This document shows, one piece after another, positions 17,704 through 29,854 of a stretch of DNA of 64,000 nt. Numbering within the stretch: position 1 is the stretch's first letter; each line of letters opens with the position of its first letter. The notes beneath the pieces are model-generated. The model searched no databases and had not been told where the DNA came from. It saw nothing but the letters and a program-made list of their open reading frames with translations. This DNA is from Glycocaulis sp. Lineage in GTDB: Bacteria; Pseudomonadota; Alphaproteobacteria; Caulobacterales; Maricaulaceae. Where the stretch lies: contig JAIUMI010000002.1 of NCBI GenBank assembly GCA_022565665.1, forward strand, positions 62,001 through 126,000, given 5' to 3'. Made by a program: the position numbers and the translations under genes.

Positions 17704-18864
17704 ATGAGCACGACCCTTGATCTTTCCGCCGCCAACAGGCCCCAGGTAACGCCGTCCCTTGCCGGGATGACGCGTAACCAGATTCGCGATTGTCTGGTCG
17801 CGGCCGGGCTGGTGGACGAGAAGAAGGCGAAGATGCGCGCCACCCAGATCTGGCGCTGGGTCTATCATTACGGCGTCACCGATTTTGCTGCGATGACGGA
17901 CATTTCCAAGGAGCTGCGCGCGGCCCTGCCAGGCCATTTCACCCTTGCCCGCCCGCGCGTGACCGAGCGGCAGGTGAGCGTGGACGGCACGCGCAAATAC
18001 CTGATCGAGCTGTCGCCGGGCGTGGAGTGCGAAACCGTTTTCATTCCGGGTGTTGGCCGGTCAGGCGCGCTGTGCGTGTCCAGCCAGGTCGGCTGCACGC
18101 TCAACTGCACCTTCTGCCACACCGGCACGCAGGCGCTGGTGCGCAATCTCACCGCTGCCGAGATCGTCCAGCAGGTGATGATCGCCAAGGATGATCTTGG
18201 CGAATGGCCGAGCAAGCTGGAAGACCGCCAGATCACGAATATCGTGTTCATGGGCATGGGCGAGCCGCTCTACAACCTTGATAATGTCGCTGACGCCGTG
18301 GACGTGATCTCGGACGGGGAAGGCATCGCTATTGGCCGCCGCCGCATCACGGTCTCCACCTCCGGCGTGGTGCCGAAAATCGAGGAGCTCGGCGCGCGCA
18401 CCGGCACCATGCTGGCAATCAGCCTGCACGCCACCAACGATCCGTTGCGCGATGAGCTGGTGCCACTGAACAGGAAATATCCGATTGCCGAGCTGATGGA
18501 CGCGATCCGCGCCTATCCAGACCTCTCCAACGCCAAGCGCGTGACGTTCGAATACGTGATGCTGAAGGGCGTGAACGACTCGCCGGCCGAGGCCAAGGCG
18601 CTGGTAAGGCTGCTGCAGGGCATTCCGTCCAAGATCAATCTGATCCCGTTCAATCCGTGGCCGGGCAGCCCTTACGAGTGCTCTGACTGGGCCACGATCG
18701 AGCGCTTTGCCGACATCGTGAACAAGGCCGGCTATGCCAGCCCGATCCGCACGCCGCGCGGCCGCGATATCTTTGCCGCTTGCGGGCAATTACGCTCTGA
18801 AAGCGTGAAACAGCGTGCGAGCGAAAAGCGCAGACTGGAGCGGGAGACGGGCGCGGCGAGCTAG
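17704..18864 (+). CDS. rlmN: Dual-specificity RNA methyltransferase RlmN
   Basis: Radical-SAM enzyme methylating C2 of A2503 in 23S rRNA and A37 in certain tRNAs. The 386-residue protein shows the iron-sulfur motif [13 protein letters not shown], then [17 protein letters not shown] and the methyl-carrying Cys near the C-terminus in [12 protein letters not shown]. The ATG at 17704 is used; a TTG at 17674 is in frame but unlikely. Its stop TAG is shared as CTAG with the opposite hydrolase gene. Confidence 0.96.
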   Translation: MSTTLDLSAANRPQVTPSLAGMTRNQIRDCLVAAGLVDEKKAKMRATQIWRWVYHYGVTDFAAMTDISKELRAALPGHFTLARPRVTERQVSVDGTRKYLIELSPGVECETVFIPGVGRSGALCVSSQVGCTLNCTFCHTGTQALVRNLTAAEIVQQVMIAKDDLGEWPSKLEDRQITNIVFMGMGEPLYNLDNVADAVDVISDGEGIAIGRRRITVSTSGVVPKIEELGARTGTMLAISLHATNDPLRDELVPLNRKYPIAELMDAIRAYPDLSNAKRVTFEYVMLKGVNDSPAEAKALVRLLQGIPSKINLIPFNPWPGSPYECSDWATIERFADIVNKAGYASPIRTPRGRDIFAACGQLRSESVKQRASEKRRLERETGAAS

Positions 18865-19904
18865 TCGCCGCCCAGCCCCATCGCCTCGACCAGAGCCCGC
18901 CGGAAGGCGCGGGGCTGGTCCAGCCACGCATTGTGCCCGGCATTTTCGAGCACCGTCAGCGAGACGTCTGGATCATCCCCAAACCAGTGGCGGTTGAGGC
19001 CGGCGCCGGGGTCAGCAAAATCATGATCACCGATGATCACGCTGACGGGACCGGGATGCGCCTTGAGGACCGGGACCAGATCGACGGTCTCCGGCCTGCT
19101 CTGCCAGGCGGCCTGCCCGGCCTCTCCTGAATAGAACGCGCCGCCACCTCTCAGCTCGCGCCAATGGCTGACGCTATAGCTGTTCACGCCCGTGAAACGT
19201 ATCCGCCAGGCGAAATCGCGTTCGCGAAGGCCCAGTTCTTCTTCCTCACCGAAGCCTTCCGCCTCGATCTGCGCTGTCACGACATCCCGGTTCATCATCT
19301 GTCCGCCTGCGGCGTTGTTGTCACCCGCGGCCGGATTGGCGGCCAGATCGGCTTCCTCCAGCGGGTAGCGCAAATGGGCGGGCGCGAGCAGCACGATCCG
19401 GTCAACGGACTGGCCAAACCGTTCAAGATACCGCCCGGTGAGGTGCGTGCCCATGGAATGGCCAACCAGATTGATCCGTTCAAGACCCATGACGCGCCGC
19501 AGCCGCTCAATGTCGAGGACATGGGCGTCACTGGTCACATATTCAGTGGGGCAGTGGGAGCGCAGGCTGCCGCGCTGGTCATAGAAAATGAGGCGCACCT
19601 CGCGCTCAAGCCCGGCAAAGGCGTCCAGCAGATAGCTGTGCTCGGCCCCGAACCCGCCATGAACGACGATCCATGGCTCGGCACCCTCGGCGCCATATTC
19701 GCGCACATAGATGCGGCAGCGCGGCCCATCGTCTCCTGCCGGCTCGGCCTGGAAGATCCACTCCACGCCGCCGCCATAGGACATGGGCTGGAGATGAGCC
19801 GGTGTGCGCAGACCTGCTTCATAGGCGTCCAGCGCTTCGTCAGACGCCGGGTTGCTGCCAGCGGTCAGCGCCAGTGCAACCGCAATTGTTAGCGAAAACG
19901 CCAT
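18861..19904 (-). CDS. Exported alpha/beta hydrolase (proline iminopeptidase-like)
   Basis: A 347-residue protein with a signal peptide ([16 protein letters not shown]). Catalytic features: oxyanion [19 protein letters not shown] as in prolyl iminopeptidases, nucleophile VGHSMGTHL, acid GDHDFADPG and His NAGHNAWLD. The DQRG motif and the cap insertion point to the S33 peptidase branch, but an esterase role is possible. GGGAGGA precedes the ATG by 4 nt. Confidence 0.8.
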   Translation of the reverse strand: MAFSLTIAVALALTAGSNPASDEALDAYEAGLRTPAHLQPMSYGGGVEWIFQAEPAGDDGPRCRIYVREYGAEGAEPWIVVHGGFGAEHSYLLDAFAGLEREVRLIFYDQRGSLRSHCPTEYVTSDAHVLDIERLRRVMGLERINLVGHSMGTHLTGRYLERFGQSVDRIVLLAPAHLRYPLEEADLAANPAAGDNNAAGGQMMNRDVVTAQIEAEGFGEEEELGLRERDFAWRIRFTGVNSYSVSHWRELRGGGAFYSGEAGQAAWQSRPETVDLVPVLKAHPGPVSVIIGDHDFADPGAGLNRHWFGDDPDVSLTVLENAGHNAWLDQPRAFRRALVEAMGLGGD

Positions 19905-20042
19905 GACATCCTCCCGTCAGGACAGAAAGGCCAAGGCTAGGCACCGGAAGCTGACCCGCGAAATTAATTCGGCGTAACAGCCCCGCAAGGTGGCCGCATC
20001 TTAGCCTCGCCATCCCGCCAGACCCATGATACGCCGCCCGCC

Positions 20043-21368
20043 ATGAACCCGCCCCGTCAAAAGCTCCGACAGCCCCGCCCGCTGACCGCCCGTGAGGCGG
20101 CGCTGAAAGCCTTTCTCGCCATGGAGGCGGACGGCGCGGCGCTCGACACGGTGCTGAGTTCGCAGCCCGGCTACAAGGCGATGGAGGCGCGCGACCGCGC
20201 GTTTGCGAGAGCCATTCTCGCCGCTGCGATCCGCCGTCGGGGCACGCTGGAGGCGGCGTTCAACACCTTCCTCGACAAGCCCTTACGTCCACGCGAAGTG
20301 TTTGGCCGGGCCGTGCTCACCCTGGGGTCAGCCGAGCTATTGGTGCTGATGACGCCGCCGCATGCGGTGGTCGATGGCTGGGTACGCATTACCGGGGCTG
20401 CCGAAGAGGGCCGCCGCCTGAAAGGCCTGGTGAACGCGGTGCTGCGCCGTGTGTCGGAGCGGGGCGCGGATGCGTTCGCCAGCGCGGAACCGCTTCTGGA
20501 CCTTCCCGAATGGCTGCGCGCCCGCTGGGTGGAAAACTATGGCGAGGAGACCGTGCGCGCCATGGCGCTGGCGAGGGCCGGTGCGCCGCCGCTGGACCTC
20601 TCCACAAAGCCGGATTTCGACGCGACAGCGTTTGCCAGCGAGATTGACGGCGTGGCCCTGCCCACCGGCACGGTGCGCAAGGATGGCATTGGCGATGTTA
20701 CCGCCCTGCCGGGGTTTGAGGCCGGCAATTGGTGGGCGCAGGACGCGGCAGCGGCGCTGCCGGTAAAGCTGCTGGCGCCCAAAGAGGGCGAGCGCATCGC
20801 CGATATTTGCGCCGCGCCGGGCGGCAAGACATTGCAACTGGCTGCTGCGGGCGCGGATGTGATCGCGGTGGACCGCTCCGAGACGCGCCTGAAACGCGTG
20901 ACCCAGAACCTTGCCCGCACCGGCCTCAAGGCGGAGATCATCACCGCCGACGCGACACGCTGGCAGCCAGATTCCAAGCTCGACGCGGTTCTGCTCGACG
21001 CGCCGTGCAGCGCGACCGGCACGCTACGCCGCCGTCCGGACGTGGCGTGGACCAAGGGGGCGGAGGATATCGCCAGCCTTGCCGCCCTGCAGGCAAGCCT
21101 GCTCGACAATGCGTTTGCGATGCTGAAACCCGGCGGGCGGCTGGTCTATTGCACCTGCTCGCTGGAGCCCGAAGAGGGCGAAGACCAGATCGCAGCCTTC
21201 CTTGCCCGCACGCCGAAGGCCCGCCGTGAGCCCGTCAGCGCCGAAGAATTGCCGGGTCTTGGCGAGGCGATCACGCCCGAGGGCGATGTACGCACCCGGC
21301 CGGATATGTGGGCTGAGAATGGCGGGCTGGACGGCTTCTTCATCGCTAGACTGGTGCGCGTGAAATAA
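20043..21368 (+). CDS. rsmB: 16S rRNA m5C967 methyltransferase
   Basis: A 441-residue protein: an N-terminal NusB-like RNA-binding domain (residues ~12-140) and a C-terminal SAM methyltransferase domain. Motifs: [18 protein letters not shown] for [20 protein letters not shown] and [14 protein letters not shown] carrying the two catalytic cysteines. It is the first of a rightward run, rsmB-rpe-heparinase-purH. Confidence 0.93.
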   Translation: MNPPRQKLRQPRPLTAREAALKAFLAMEADGAALDTVLSSQPGYKAMEARDRAFARAILAAAIRRRGTLEAAFNTFLDKPLRPREVFGRAVLTLGSAELLVLMTPPHAVVDGWVRITGAAEEGRRLKGLVNAVLRRVSERGADAFASAEPLLDLPEWLRARWVENYGEETVRAMALARAGAPPLDLSTKPDFDATAFASEIDGVALPTGTVRKDGIGDVTALPGFEAGNWWAQDAAAALPVKLLAPKEGERIADICAAPGGKTLQLAAAGADVIAVDRSETRLKRVTQNLARTGLKAEIITADATRWQPDSKLDAVLLDAPCSATGTLRRRPDVAWTKGAEDIASLAALQASLLDNAFAMLKPGGRLVYCTCSLEPEEGEDQIAAFLARTPKARREPVSAEELPGLGEAITPEGDVRTRPDMWAENGGLDGFFIARLVRVK

Positions 21369-21412
21369 GCGTCACTGGAAGGGCCTGCTTGCCCTTGCCG
21401 GGGGGCGCTGAT

Positions 21413-22087
21413 ATGCCCGTTTCCATGGCGCGCGCGGTCAAGATTTCACCGTCCATCCTCTCTGCGGACTTTGCCCGGCTGGGTGAAGAGGTGAAGGCTG
21501 TCGACGAGGCAGGCGCGGACTGGATCCATGTCGATGTGATGGACGGGCATTTCGTGCCCAATCTCACCATCGGCCCGGCCGTGGTGAAGGCGCTGCGCGG
21601 CTGGTCGAAAAAGCCGTTCGACGTCCATCTGATGATCTCGCCGGTCGATCCTTACATCGCGCAATTCGCCGAGGCCGGGTCAGACATGATCACCGCCCAT
21701 CCCGAAGCCGGGCCGCACTTTCACCGCACCATCCAGACCATCAGATCCCATGGCGTGAAGGCCGGGGCCGCGCTCAATCCGGCCACGCCCGCGGAGATAC
21801 TGGCGCCCGTGATCGAAGATCTCGATCTGGTGCTGGTGATGAGCGTCAATCCGGGCTTTGGCGGGCAGAGCTTTATCGCCAGCCAGTTGAAAAAGATCGA
21901 GGCGCTGCGCGCGATGATCGATGCGGCAGGCTCTGGCACGCTCATCGAGGTCGATGGCGGGGTGAACCCTCAGACCGCGCGCCAGTGCGTGGAGGCGGGG
22001 GCTGATGCGCTGGTGGCCGGGTCTGCGGTCTTTTCCGGCGGGCCTGAACGCTACGCGGCCAATATCGCAGCCCTGCGCGGGGGCTGA
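21413..22087 (+). CDS. rpe: Ribulose-phosphate 3-epimerase
   Basis: A 224-residue TIM-barrel enzyme of the pentose phosphate pathway interconverting ribulose 5-phosphate and xylulose 5-phosphate. Motifs: [33 protein letters not shown] with metal ligands, [12 protein letters not shown] and IEVDGGVN. The ATG at 21413 follows a GGGGGG run; MARAV at 21425 is the alternative. It lies 44 nt after rsmB and 9 nt before the next gene. Confidence 0.95.
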   Translation: MPVSMARAVKISPSILSADFARLGEEVKAVDEAGADWIHVDVMDGHFVPNLTIGPAVVKALRGWSKKPFDVHLMISPVDPYIAQFAEAGSDMITAHPEAGPHFHRTIQTIRSHGVKAGAALNPATPAEILAPVIEDLDLVLVMSVNPGFGGQSFIASQLKKIEALRAMIDAAGSGTLIEVDGGVNPQTARQCVEAGADALVAGSAVFSGGPERYAANIAALRGG

Positions 22088-22096
22088 GCGGGGCCC

Positions 22097-23839
22097 ATGG
22101 GCGCACTCGTCACCAGCAAGGACATGGCCGACGCGCTGGGGCGCAGCGTCGCGCAGGAAGTATCTGCCTTTGCCAATATGATCGCGCCCTACCGGCTGGC
22201 GGCGCTGTCTGCCGGCACGCCGCGTGGGCTTACCCATGCCAGCGACACTGACCCCGCAGGCGACGCCCAGCGCGGCGCGGTGCTGCTGTCCGGCCGCTTT
22301 ACGCTTGGCGGCGAAACGCTCAATGTGGCGCCCGGCGAGACGGTGTGGGAGCGGCCTGCGCCCTCGCGCGCCTTTGCCGCCCGTCTGCACGGATTTGGCT
22401 GGCTGGATGATCTGCTTGCGGTCAAGAACGCGGCGGCGCGCGAAACCGCCCTTGTGCTGATCGATGACTGGACCGCCCATTTTGGCCGCTGGAACAGTTT
22501 TGCCTGGAGCCCGGCCATTCTCGCCCGCCGGGTGCGTGCCTGGCTCAATGCCGGCACCCTGCTGCAGCAGGAAAGCGAGAGGCACGCCACCGAGGCACGC
22601 TTTCGAACGCTCGCCCGCCAGTGCGCACGGCTGTCACGCACGCTGTCGCTTCTGCCTGCTGACGCAGAACGTATCGAGGCGGCCATCACCCTCATCAGCG
22701 CGCAGATCAGCCTTGGCCTGCCGGCGAAGATGAAGACCCGGGCGGAGAAGCAGCTCGTGGCCGATCTCAAGGCGCAGGTACTGGCCGATGGCGGCCATGT
22801 CAGCCGCACACCGATTGCCACGGCGCGCATTCTGGCAAGCCTTGTCCGGCTGGATGCGCTGGCGGGCGATGCCAGCGTCAGCCTTGATGGTGAAATCCAC
22901 CGGGCCATGGACCGGCTGGCCGGGGCGGTACGCTTTTTCCGCCTCGGGCCGAAAGGGCTGGCGAGCTTCCACGGTGGCGGCGAGGGCACGACCCGCCTGA
23001 TCGAGACGGCCCTGCGCGGGCGCGAAAAGGTGAAACCGTTCAATGTCGCCCCCCATTCCGGCTATCACCGCGCCGAGGCTGGCGGCTCGGTCATCATCCT
23101 CGATACGGCAGGCCCGGCCAAAGGCGCGCATGGGCTGAACGCCCATGCCAGCGCGCTGAGCTTTGAATTTGCCCCGCCGGGCGGCCGCCTGATCGTCAAT
23201 TGCGGCTGGAGCGAGGATCAGCCCGCCAGCTGGCGCGAGGCGGTACGCGCCACTGCGGCCCATTCGGCCCTGACGCTGGAGGAAACCTCTTCCGCGCGCC
23301 TTATCCGGCCGGGCTGGAAGCGCGATCTTCTGGGCCCGCGTTTTGAATCCGGCCCCGATCCGGTACGCGCCCGCCGCAATGAGGAAGATGTCGGCATCTG
23401 GCTGGAAGCCAGCCATGACGGCTATCGTAAGGCGTTTGGTGTCGGCGTGCGCCGGCGGGTCTTTCTGGCCGTCGATGGCGGGGATCTGCGCGGCGAAGAC
23501 GGGATTTACCGCCCGGTCGAAGACGGCCCGCCCGATGATCCGGGAAAGCTGATCCGCTTTGCCATACGCTTCCATCTGCACCCGGGAGTGAAAGCCTCGC
23601 TCTCGCGCGACTCCTTAAGCGCCCTGCTGGTCCTGCCCAATGGGGATGGCTGGCGCTTCCGCACCGATGGCGGGCCTGTGCGCGTGGAGCGTTCGGTCTA
23701 TCTTGCGGGCGGCAACGCGCCGGTGCGTTCCACCCAGCTGGTCATTATCGGCGAGGCGGAGTCATTCGGGGGCGGTGACAGACCGCCAAACCGTGTAAGA
23801 TGGGCGTTCCAGCGCCTCGGGCGCGTCGGCGGCGCATGA
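22097..23839 (+). CDS. Heparinase II/III-like protein
   Basis: A 580-residue protein with an alpha/alpha-toroid N-terminal part (residues ~60-300, including WTAHFGRWNSFAWSPAILARR) and a beta-sandwich C-terminal part. In that part, NVAPHSGYHRAEAGGSVIILD and GLNAHASALSFEFAPPGGRLIVNCGW match the heparinase II/III-like domain. Such genes next to purH and rsmB are common in Alphaproteobacteria; the physiological polysaccharide is unknown. No signal peptide is obvious. Confidence 0.8.
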   Translation: MGALVTSKDMADALGRSVAQEVSAFANMIAPYRLAALSAGTPRGLTHASDTDPAGDAQRGAVLLSGRFTLGGETLNVAPGETVWERPAPSRAFAARLHGFGWLDDLLAVKNAAARETALVLIDDWTAHFGRWNSFAWSPAILARRVRAWLNAGTLLQQESERHATEARFRTLARQCARLSRTLSLLPADAERIEAAITLISAQISLGLPAKMKTRAEKQLVADLKAQVLADGGHVSRTPIATARILASLVRLDALAGDASVSLDGEIHRAMDRLAGAVRFFRLGPKGLASFHGGGEGTTRLIETALRGREKVKPFNVAPHSGYHRAEAGGSVIILDTAGPAKGAHGLNAHASALSFEFAPPGGRLIVNCGWSEDQPASWREAVRATAAHSALTLEETSSARLIRPGWKRDLLGPRFESGPDPVRARRNEEDVGIWLEASHDGYRKAFGVGVRRRVFLAVDGGDLRGEDGIYRPVEDGPPDDPGKLIRFAIRFHLHPGVKASLSRDSLSALLVLPNGDGWRFRTDGGPVRVERSVYLAGGNAPVRSTQLVIIGEAESFGGGDRPPNRVRWAFQRLGRVGGA

Positions 23840-23874
23840 CCACCACATTCTGATTTTCATGGAGCATTCCCCTC

Positions 23875-25469
<1,595 letters not shown>

Positions 25470-25470
<1 letters not shown>

Positions 25471-26303
25471 TGATCCGGGCGGGCCTCATATCGCTCGCAC
25501 TTGTGGCTCCGCCGGTCCTTGGCGCCTGCCAGGCCCGCACCCATGATCTTGATCACTGGCGCGAGGCGATCGCTCCGCATGTCCGGGTCATGATGCCCGA
25601 AGACGCAGGCGGGCCGGTGCCTGCCGTGCTGCTCTTCTCCGGCTGTGGCGGGGTGATCAGTGTGCAGAGCGAGTATGGGGCGGTTGCCAATCAACACGGC
25701 ATGGCGGCTGTGATCATCGATTCCCATGCCGTGCGCGGTATCGGCCCCATTGGCGCGCGGCTCTACACCTGCACCGCATTACGGATGCGCGGCGATGAGC
25801 GTGCACGCGATGTGCTGGCTGCGCTGGCCCATGTGCGCACGCTGGACGGGATAGATTCCGACCGGCTGGCGCTGACGGGCTGGAGCCATGGCGGCTGGAC
25901 GCTGCTGGATACACTCGCCCTCGTCCATGACGGTACACCGCCGCGCGGGCTTGACACCCTGCCGGACGCGGCGCTGGACGGGGTGAAAGCGGCTGTCACC
26001 ATCTACCCCTATTGCGGCTTCATCATCCGCGCGCGCAGCCACGATATCGGCAATACCATCCCTGTGGACGCGCTGCTCGCCGAAGAGGACATGATCGCCA
26101 ATCCGCGCACCTGCGAGGCGCTGTTTGAACGCCAGAACGCCAATGGAGCGCGGATAGACTGGACGCTATTCGAAGGACAGACCCATGCCTTCGACGCCCC
26201 CGACCAGCCCTTCGATCCGCGTGTGCGCTATGATGAGGACGCAACCCGGCGGGCGCACGACTGGTGGATAGAGACCCTGTCTATCCGGCTGGGTGACGGG
26301 TGA
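25470..26303 (+). CDS. Dienelactone-hydrolase-like lipoprotein
   Basis: A 277-residue alpha/beta hydrolase with an N-terminal lipobox-like LGAC. Nucleophile in LTGWSHGGWTLLD, oxyanion region LFSGCGGVISVQSEY, acid near DALLAEEDMIANP and His in GQTHAFDAPDQPF. The GWSHGG elbow and the late GxTHAF resemble the dienelactone hydrolase family. Translation is coupled to purH through TGATG. Substrate unknown. Confidence 0.75.
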
Positions 26304-26380
26304 GCCCATAATGGCGGGCTTTCATGCCAGCGCGCTTTGACGCATGCTCACGACAGAGACCTTCGCAAGGACAACCCCAG

Positions 26381-26971
26381 ATGATTTCAGGTCTACGCAC
26401 CATCCACCCCCTCGTGCTCGCGCTTGCCACCATCGCCCTGCTGGCGTTGAGCGCATGCGGGCGGGGGCCAGCTGATCCCTCGGCACTGGCGAGGTCCGGC
26501 CCGGTGGTGCTGGTGGTAACCGGCGCTGGCGCACCGGCTGATGCCGGTCAGGGCGTGGCCTATGAGGGCCTCTACGCCATGTATGGCATCGAGCTTCAGG
26601 GTGCACGCGCTTTCTCCCGGCCTGAACTGACCGCCATGAGCTGGCGGCAGATGCGCGTAGATTTTCCGGTGGGCGGCTCCGAGCGGGTGTTTGAGGGCCC
26701 GCGCCTGTCGGACGTGCTGCGCGCTGCCGGCATTCCCGGCGCCAGCGTGCGCCTGACCGCCTTTGACGGGTACGAGGCCGAAGTGCCTGCCGACATGATC
26801 GCCGCGCATGAGCCGATCCTTGCCTTGCGCGCAGACGGGCAGGCGCTGGCGATTGGCGGGCTGGGACCGGTCATGCTGGTCTGGCCGCGCCGCACGCAGA
26901 GCGCGCTATCGGACATGAATGATGATCTATGGCCGTGGGGCGTGTTCGCAATCACACCTTATGAGCCCTAG
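26381..26971 (+). CDS. Lipoprotein with sulfite-oxidase-like fold, no molybdenum Cys
   Basis: A 196-residue lipoprotein (lipobox LSACG). The mature part looks like the molybdopterin-oxidoreductase (sulfite-oxidase) fold: FEGPRLSDVLRAAGIPGASVRLTAFDGYEAEVP and a late PVMLVWP. The only cysteine is the lipobox one, so the usual molybdenum-ligand Cys is absent. It is therefore probably a binding protein rather than an enzyme. It lies 77 nt after the hydrolase gene. Confidence 0.6.
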   Translation: MISGLRTIHPLVLALATIALLALSACGRGPADPSALARSGPVVLVVTGAGAPADAGQGVAYEGLYAMYGIELQGARAFSRPELTAMSWRQMRVDFPVGGSERVFEGPRLSDVLRAAGIPGASVRLTAFDGYEAEVPADMIAAHEPILALRADGQALAIGGLGPVMLVWPRRTQSALSDMNDDLWPWGVFAITPYEP

Positions 26972-27079
26972 TGCAGCTCTGAGCGGCATAAATTCGCTCT
27001 CTCTTGCACATGAGGGCTTCCCGAGGCCGCAAGCCCTGCCTAGGGTCTGTCAAAATCAACCAGTTCCGGGGGAGCGGGC

Positions 27080-28603
27080 ATGGACGCGTTTTTCGACAAT
27101 GTCACAATTTTCAGTGACTTTCTGTGGGGTGGCACCTGGGGTGACCAGCGTATCCTGCCCGTCGGCATCATTACCATCGCTCTGCTGGGCACCGGTATTT
27201 TCACCATGTTCCTGCTGGGATGGCGCCCGGTAAAGCGGCTAATCCCGGCCTTCTCCGAACTCTGGGCGGGCCGCAAGGGCTCCGGCGAGGGCGAGATCAC
27301 GCCCTGGCAGGCGCTCTCCACCGCACTCTCCGGACAGGTCGGCACCGGTAATCTGGCCGGTGTGGCAACCGCGATCACGCTGGGCGGACCGGGTGCGATC
27401 TTCTGGATGTGGGTGACGGCCATTTTCGGCATGGCACTCGCCTATGCGGAAAGCTCGCTGGCCGTGCGTTACCGGGAGAAGCACGCCGATGGCAAGTATC
27501 ATGGCGGCCCGATGTACTACATTCAGAACGGGCTCGGTAAGAACTGGAAATGGCTCGCCATCCTGTTCTGCATCGGCACAATCTGCTCGGCTGTCGCCAC
27601 GGGCGGCGCCATTCAGGCCAACTCGGTTACCCAGTCCGCCGTGGAAGCCAGCACCTCGCTCGGCATTGACCTGCCGCGCTGGGTGGTCGGTGCGGGCCTC
27701 GCCCTGCTCGTCTTCGCGGTGATCATTGGCGGCATCAAGTCCATCGGCACCGTGGCCGGGCGCATCGTGCCCTTCATGGCGGTGGCCTATATCCTGATCG
27801 CCTTCGTCATTCTCGTGATGAACGCCGACAAAATTCCCGGTGCCTTCGGGCTGATCTTCTCCGAAGCGTTCGGTTTCCGCGAAGCTGCTGGCGGCTTTGC
27901 CGGCTATGTGGTGCTGGCCGCCATCCGGGCCGGTGTGGCGCGCGGCCTGTTCTCCAACGAGGCCGGGCAAGGCTCCGCGCCGATCGCCCACGCCGCCGCG
28001 CAGACCAAGAACCCCGTCAAGCAGGGCGAGATCGCCATGCTGGGCGTGTTCATCGACACGGTGATCATCTGCACCATGACCGCTCTGGTCATCCTGACCG
28101 TAGCGGGTGCCTATCCCAATCTGGACGGATCGGTGGTGGAATATGCTTGGCAGTCTGACGCGCTGCAGGCCTCGGCCATCACCACGGCAGCCTTCGCGCA
28201 AGGCATCTATGCCGGGGGGTGGGTGATCCTGGCCGCACAGGGCCTTTTCGCCTTCACCACCATTATCGGCTGGTCCTACTACGCGGAAACCTCCGCGACC
28301 TACATCATCGGCGACTGGGCAGCCCGCCCGTTCCGCTTCGTGTGGGTGGCCGTCGCCTTCCTCGGCACGCTGGTGGTCAATGTGGACGGCCTCTGGCGGT
28401 TCGGGGATGTGGCCAACTCGATGATGCTGTTCCCGAACGTCATCGCGATCCTTTTCCTGTCGGGCGTCGTCGTGAAATACACGCGCGATTTCGACAAGCA
28501 CGGCATCGTGCCGCCTGCCTGGTATGGCGATGTGGCCCGCGATGCGGATGGCAAGGCGGTTGAAGCGCCTGCCGCCAAGGACAGTAAGGGCAGCGATGCC
28601 TGA
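27080..28603 (+). CDS. Sodium:alanine symporter (AGCS family)
   Basis: A 507-residue inner-membrane transporter with about 11 helices. The family signature is plain: GQVGTGNLAGVATAITLGGPG, then WVTAIFGMALAYAESSLA and GLFSNEAGQGSAPIAHAAA. It takes up alanine or glycine with Na+ (or H+), which fits a marine or saline habitat. GGGGGAGCG precedes the ATG. Its TGA abuts the opposite gene's stop as TGATCA. Confidence 0.92.
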   Translation: MDAFFDNVTIFSDFLWGGTWGDQRILPVGIITIALLGTGIFTMFLLGWRPVKRLIPAFSELWAGRKGSGEGEITPWQALSTALSGQVGTGNLAGVATAITLGGPGAIFWMWVTAIFGMALAYAESSLAVRYREKHADGKYHGGPMYYIQNGLGKNWKWLAILFCIGTICSAVATGGAIQANSVTQSAVEASTSLGIDLPRWVVGAGLALLVFAVIIGGIKSIGTVAGRIVPFMAVAYILIAFVILVMNADKIPGAFGLIFSEAFGFREAAGGFAGYVVLAAIRAGVARGLFSNEAGQGSAPIAHAAAQTKNPVKQGEIAMLGVFIDTVIICTMTALVILTVAGAYPNLDGSVVEYAWQSDALQASAITTAAFAQGIYAGGWVILAAQGLFAFTTIIGWSYYAETSATYIIGDWAARPFRFVWVAVAFLGTLVVNVDGLWRFGDVANSMMLFPNVIAILFLSGVVVKYTRDFDKHGIVPPAWYGDVARDADGKAVEAPAAKDSKGSDA

Positions 28604-29419
28604 TCAGGGTGTGGGCAGTGCTGCGGCCACCAGATGGTCCAGCACTGCCCATTTCTTGTAGCCGCGCGCGGCTTTGTCCGCGCGGTGCCAGGCCGCCGCA
28701 AGGGCGGTCTTTTCTTTTGAGGCCAGCGCCGCCACCGGATCGATACACACCCGGATCGTGAAGAGCACGGCGCCGCTCTCCGGCAATTTCGTGATCGTCT
28801 GGCGCTCCACGCGCACATGCAGGAGGCTTTGAGCCTCATCGGCGCGCGCAGTCTGCGCCCGGGCGCGCAGCGGCTCGCCATCGGGCGTATAGCGGTCTTT
28901 GCCGGCCTGCAGGGTCCAGTTGAAGCGCTCAAGCACCTGTCCGGGGCGGACATGATCAAAGACGCGCGCAATGCGGGTGGCCAGCCCGTCTCCGCCCGGC
29001 ACGGGCGCGTGCAGCTCATGCAGGGTCTTTCCCGCCGCATGCGGCAGGGAGAAGAAGGTGGGCGAGGTCAGCACCGCTGCGCCGACCCGCCAGCCCTCCT
29101 CGCCCGGCATCATCAGCACCAGATCATCGCTGACCTTATGGGCAAGCTGCCAGAGCGGGGGCGCATCCGCAGACGGATCATTTTCAAGGCCCATCGCCCT
29201 GCCCGCCAGCGCTACCGCCTCCCGCGCGGCGGGTAGTACAGTCTCGTCCTGGAAGTGGGTAGCATCCCTATCCCGTAGCAGCAGGGCTCGCTCCGGCAGG
29301 GTGTGCGCCTCGGTGTCGGGCAGGAGCCAGAGCGCCGGCTCAATGGGTTTCAGGCCCACGGCAAAGCGCGGCGGGCCGTCCCGCCAGGGCGTGAAGGGCG
29401 GACGCCTGTCCGCTACCAT
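28604..29419 (-). CDS. Haem-dependent oxidative N-demethylase-like protein (DUF3445)
   Basis: A 271-residue protein of the DUF3445 family; characterised members are haem-PAS subunits of a dimethylamine oxidative demethylase. Recognised from PFTPWRDGPPRFAVGLKPI at the N-terminus, DDLVLMMPGEEGWRVGAAVL with LTSPTFFSLPHAAGKTLHELHAPVPG (His likely near the haem) and the Arg-rich middle. No reductase subunits lie beside it, so the function is open. It starts at 29419, overlapping the end of the VanZ-like gene by 7 nt. Confidence 0.75.
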   Translation of the reverse strand: MVADRRPPFTPWRDGPPRFAVGLKPIEPALWLLPDTEAHTLPERALLLRDRDATHFQDETVLPAAREAVALAGRAMGLENDPSADAPPLWQLAHKVSDDLVLMMPGEEGWRVGAAVLTSPTFFSLPHAAGKTLHELHAPVPGGDGLATRIARVFDHVRPGQVLERFNWTLQAGKDRYTPDGEPLRARAQTARADEAQSLLHVRVERQTITKLPESGAVLFTIRVCIDPVAALASKEKTALAAAWHRADKAARGYKKWAVLDHLVAAALPTP

Positions 29420-29826
29420 GGCTCGCCGGCAAGCTGACCCGCGATCCAGACCAGCACCAGCCCGATGGCAATGCCGATGGCATCGGTCACCCAGTCGGCC
29501 AGCGAGGCCGTGCGGTTGATCAGAGGCAGGGCCTGCAACAGCTCGATCAGGCCGCCAAAGGCCATCAGCGCAAGGAACAGCCATATCCGCCGGATATGCG
29601 GCCAGGCCGCGCGCGCCAGCATGGTCAGGACCAGGAACGCGAAGATGTGATTGATCACGTGCCAGCCAAACAGTGAGGGCGGCCGCGCATCGCCGGGCCA
29701 GAGTGCGAAAACGCTGACGCCGGTCAAGGCAAGAACAAAGAGATGGGGCCACCAGGGCGCGAACCAGCGTGCACAGGCGGCAGCGATCCCCACTTGTGGC
29801 AACACGCCCGGCTTTCTACGCTCCAT
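29413..29826 (-). CDS. VanZ-like membrane protein
   Basis: A ~137-residue protein with four predicted helices. [23 protein letters not shown] and [30 protein letters not shown] match the VanZ-like family (conserved His, Glu and Asp). Function in non-resistant bacteria is unknown. The start is uncertain: MERRKPG at 29826 is used. An ATG at 29856 (MSELHSG) is equally possible and would interlock with the bioB start in a CATG. It probably forms an operon with the DUF3445 gene. Confidence 0.65.
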   Translation of the reverse strand: MERRKPGVLPQVGIAAACARWFAPWWPHLFVLALTGVSVFALWPGDARPPSLFGWHVINHIFAFLVLTMLARAAWPHIRRIWLFLALMAFGGLIELLQALPLINRTASLADWVTDAIGIAIGLVLVWIAGQLAGEPW

Positions 29827-29854
29827 CCCTTCCCGACCCGAATGGAGTTCACTC

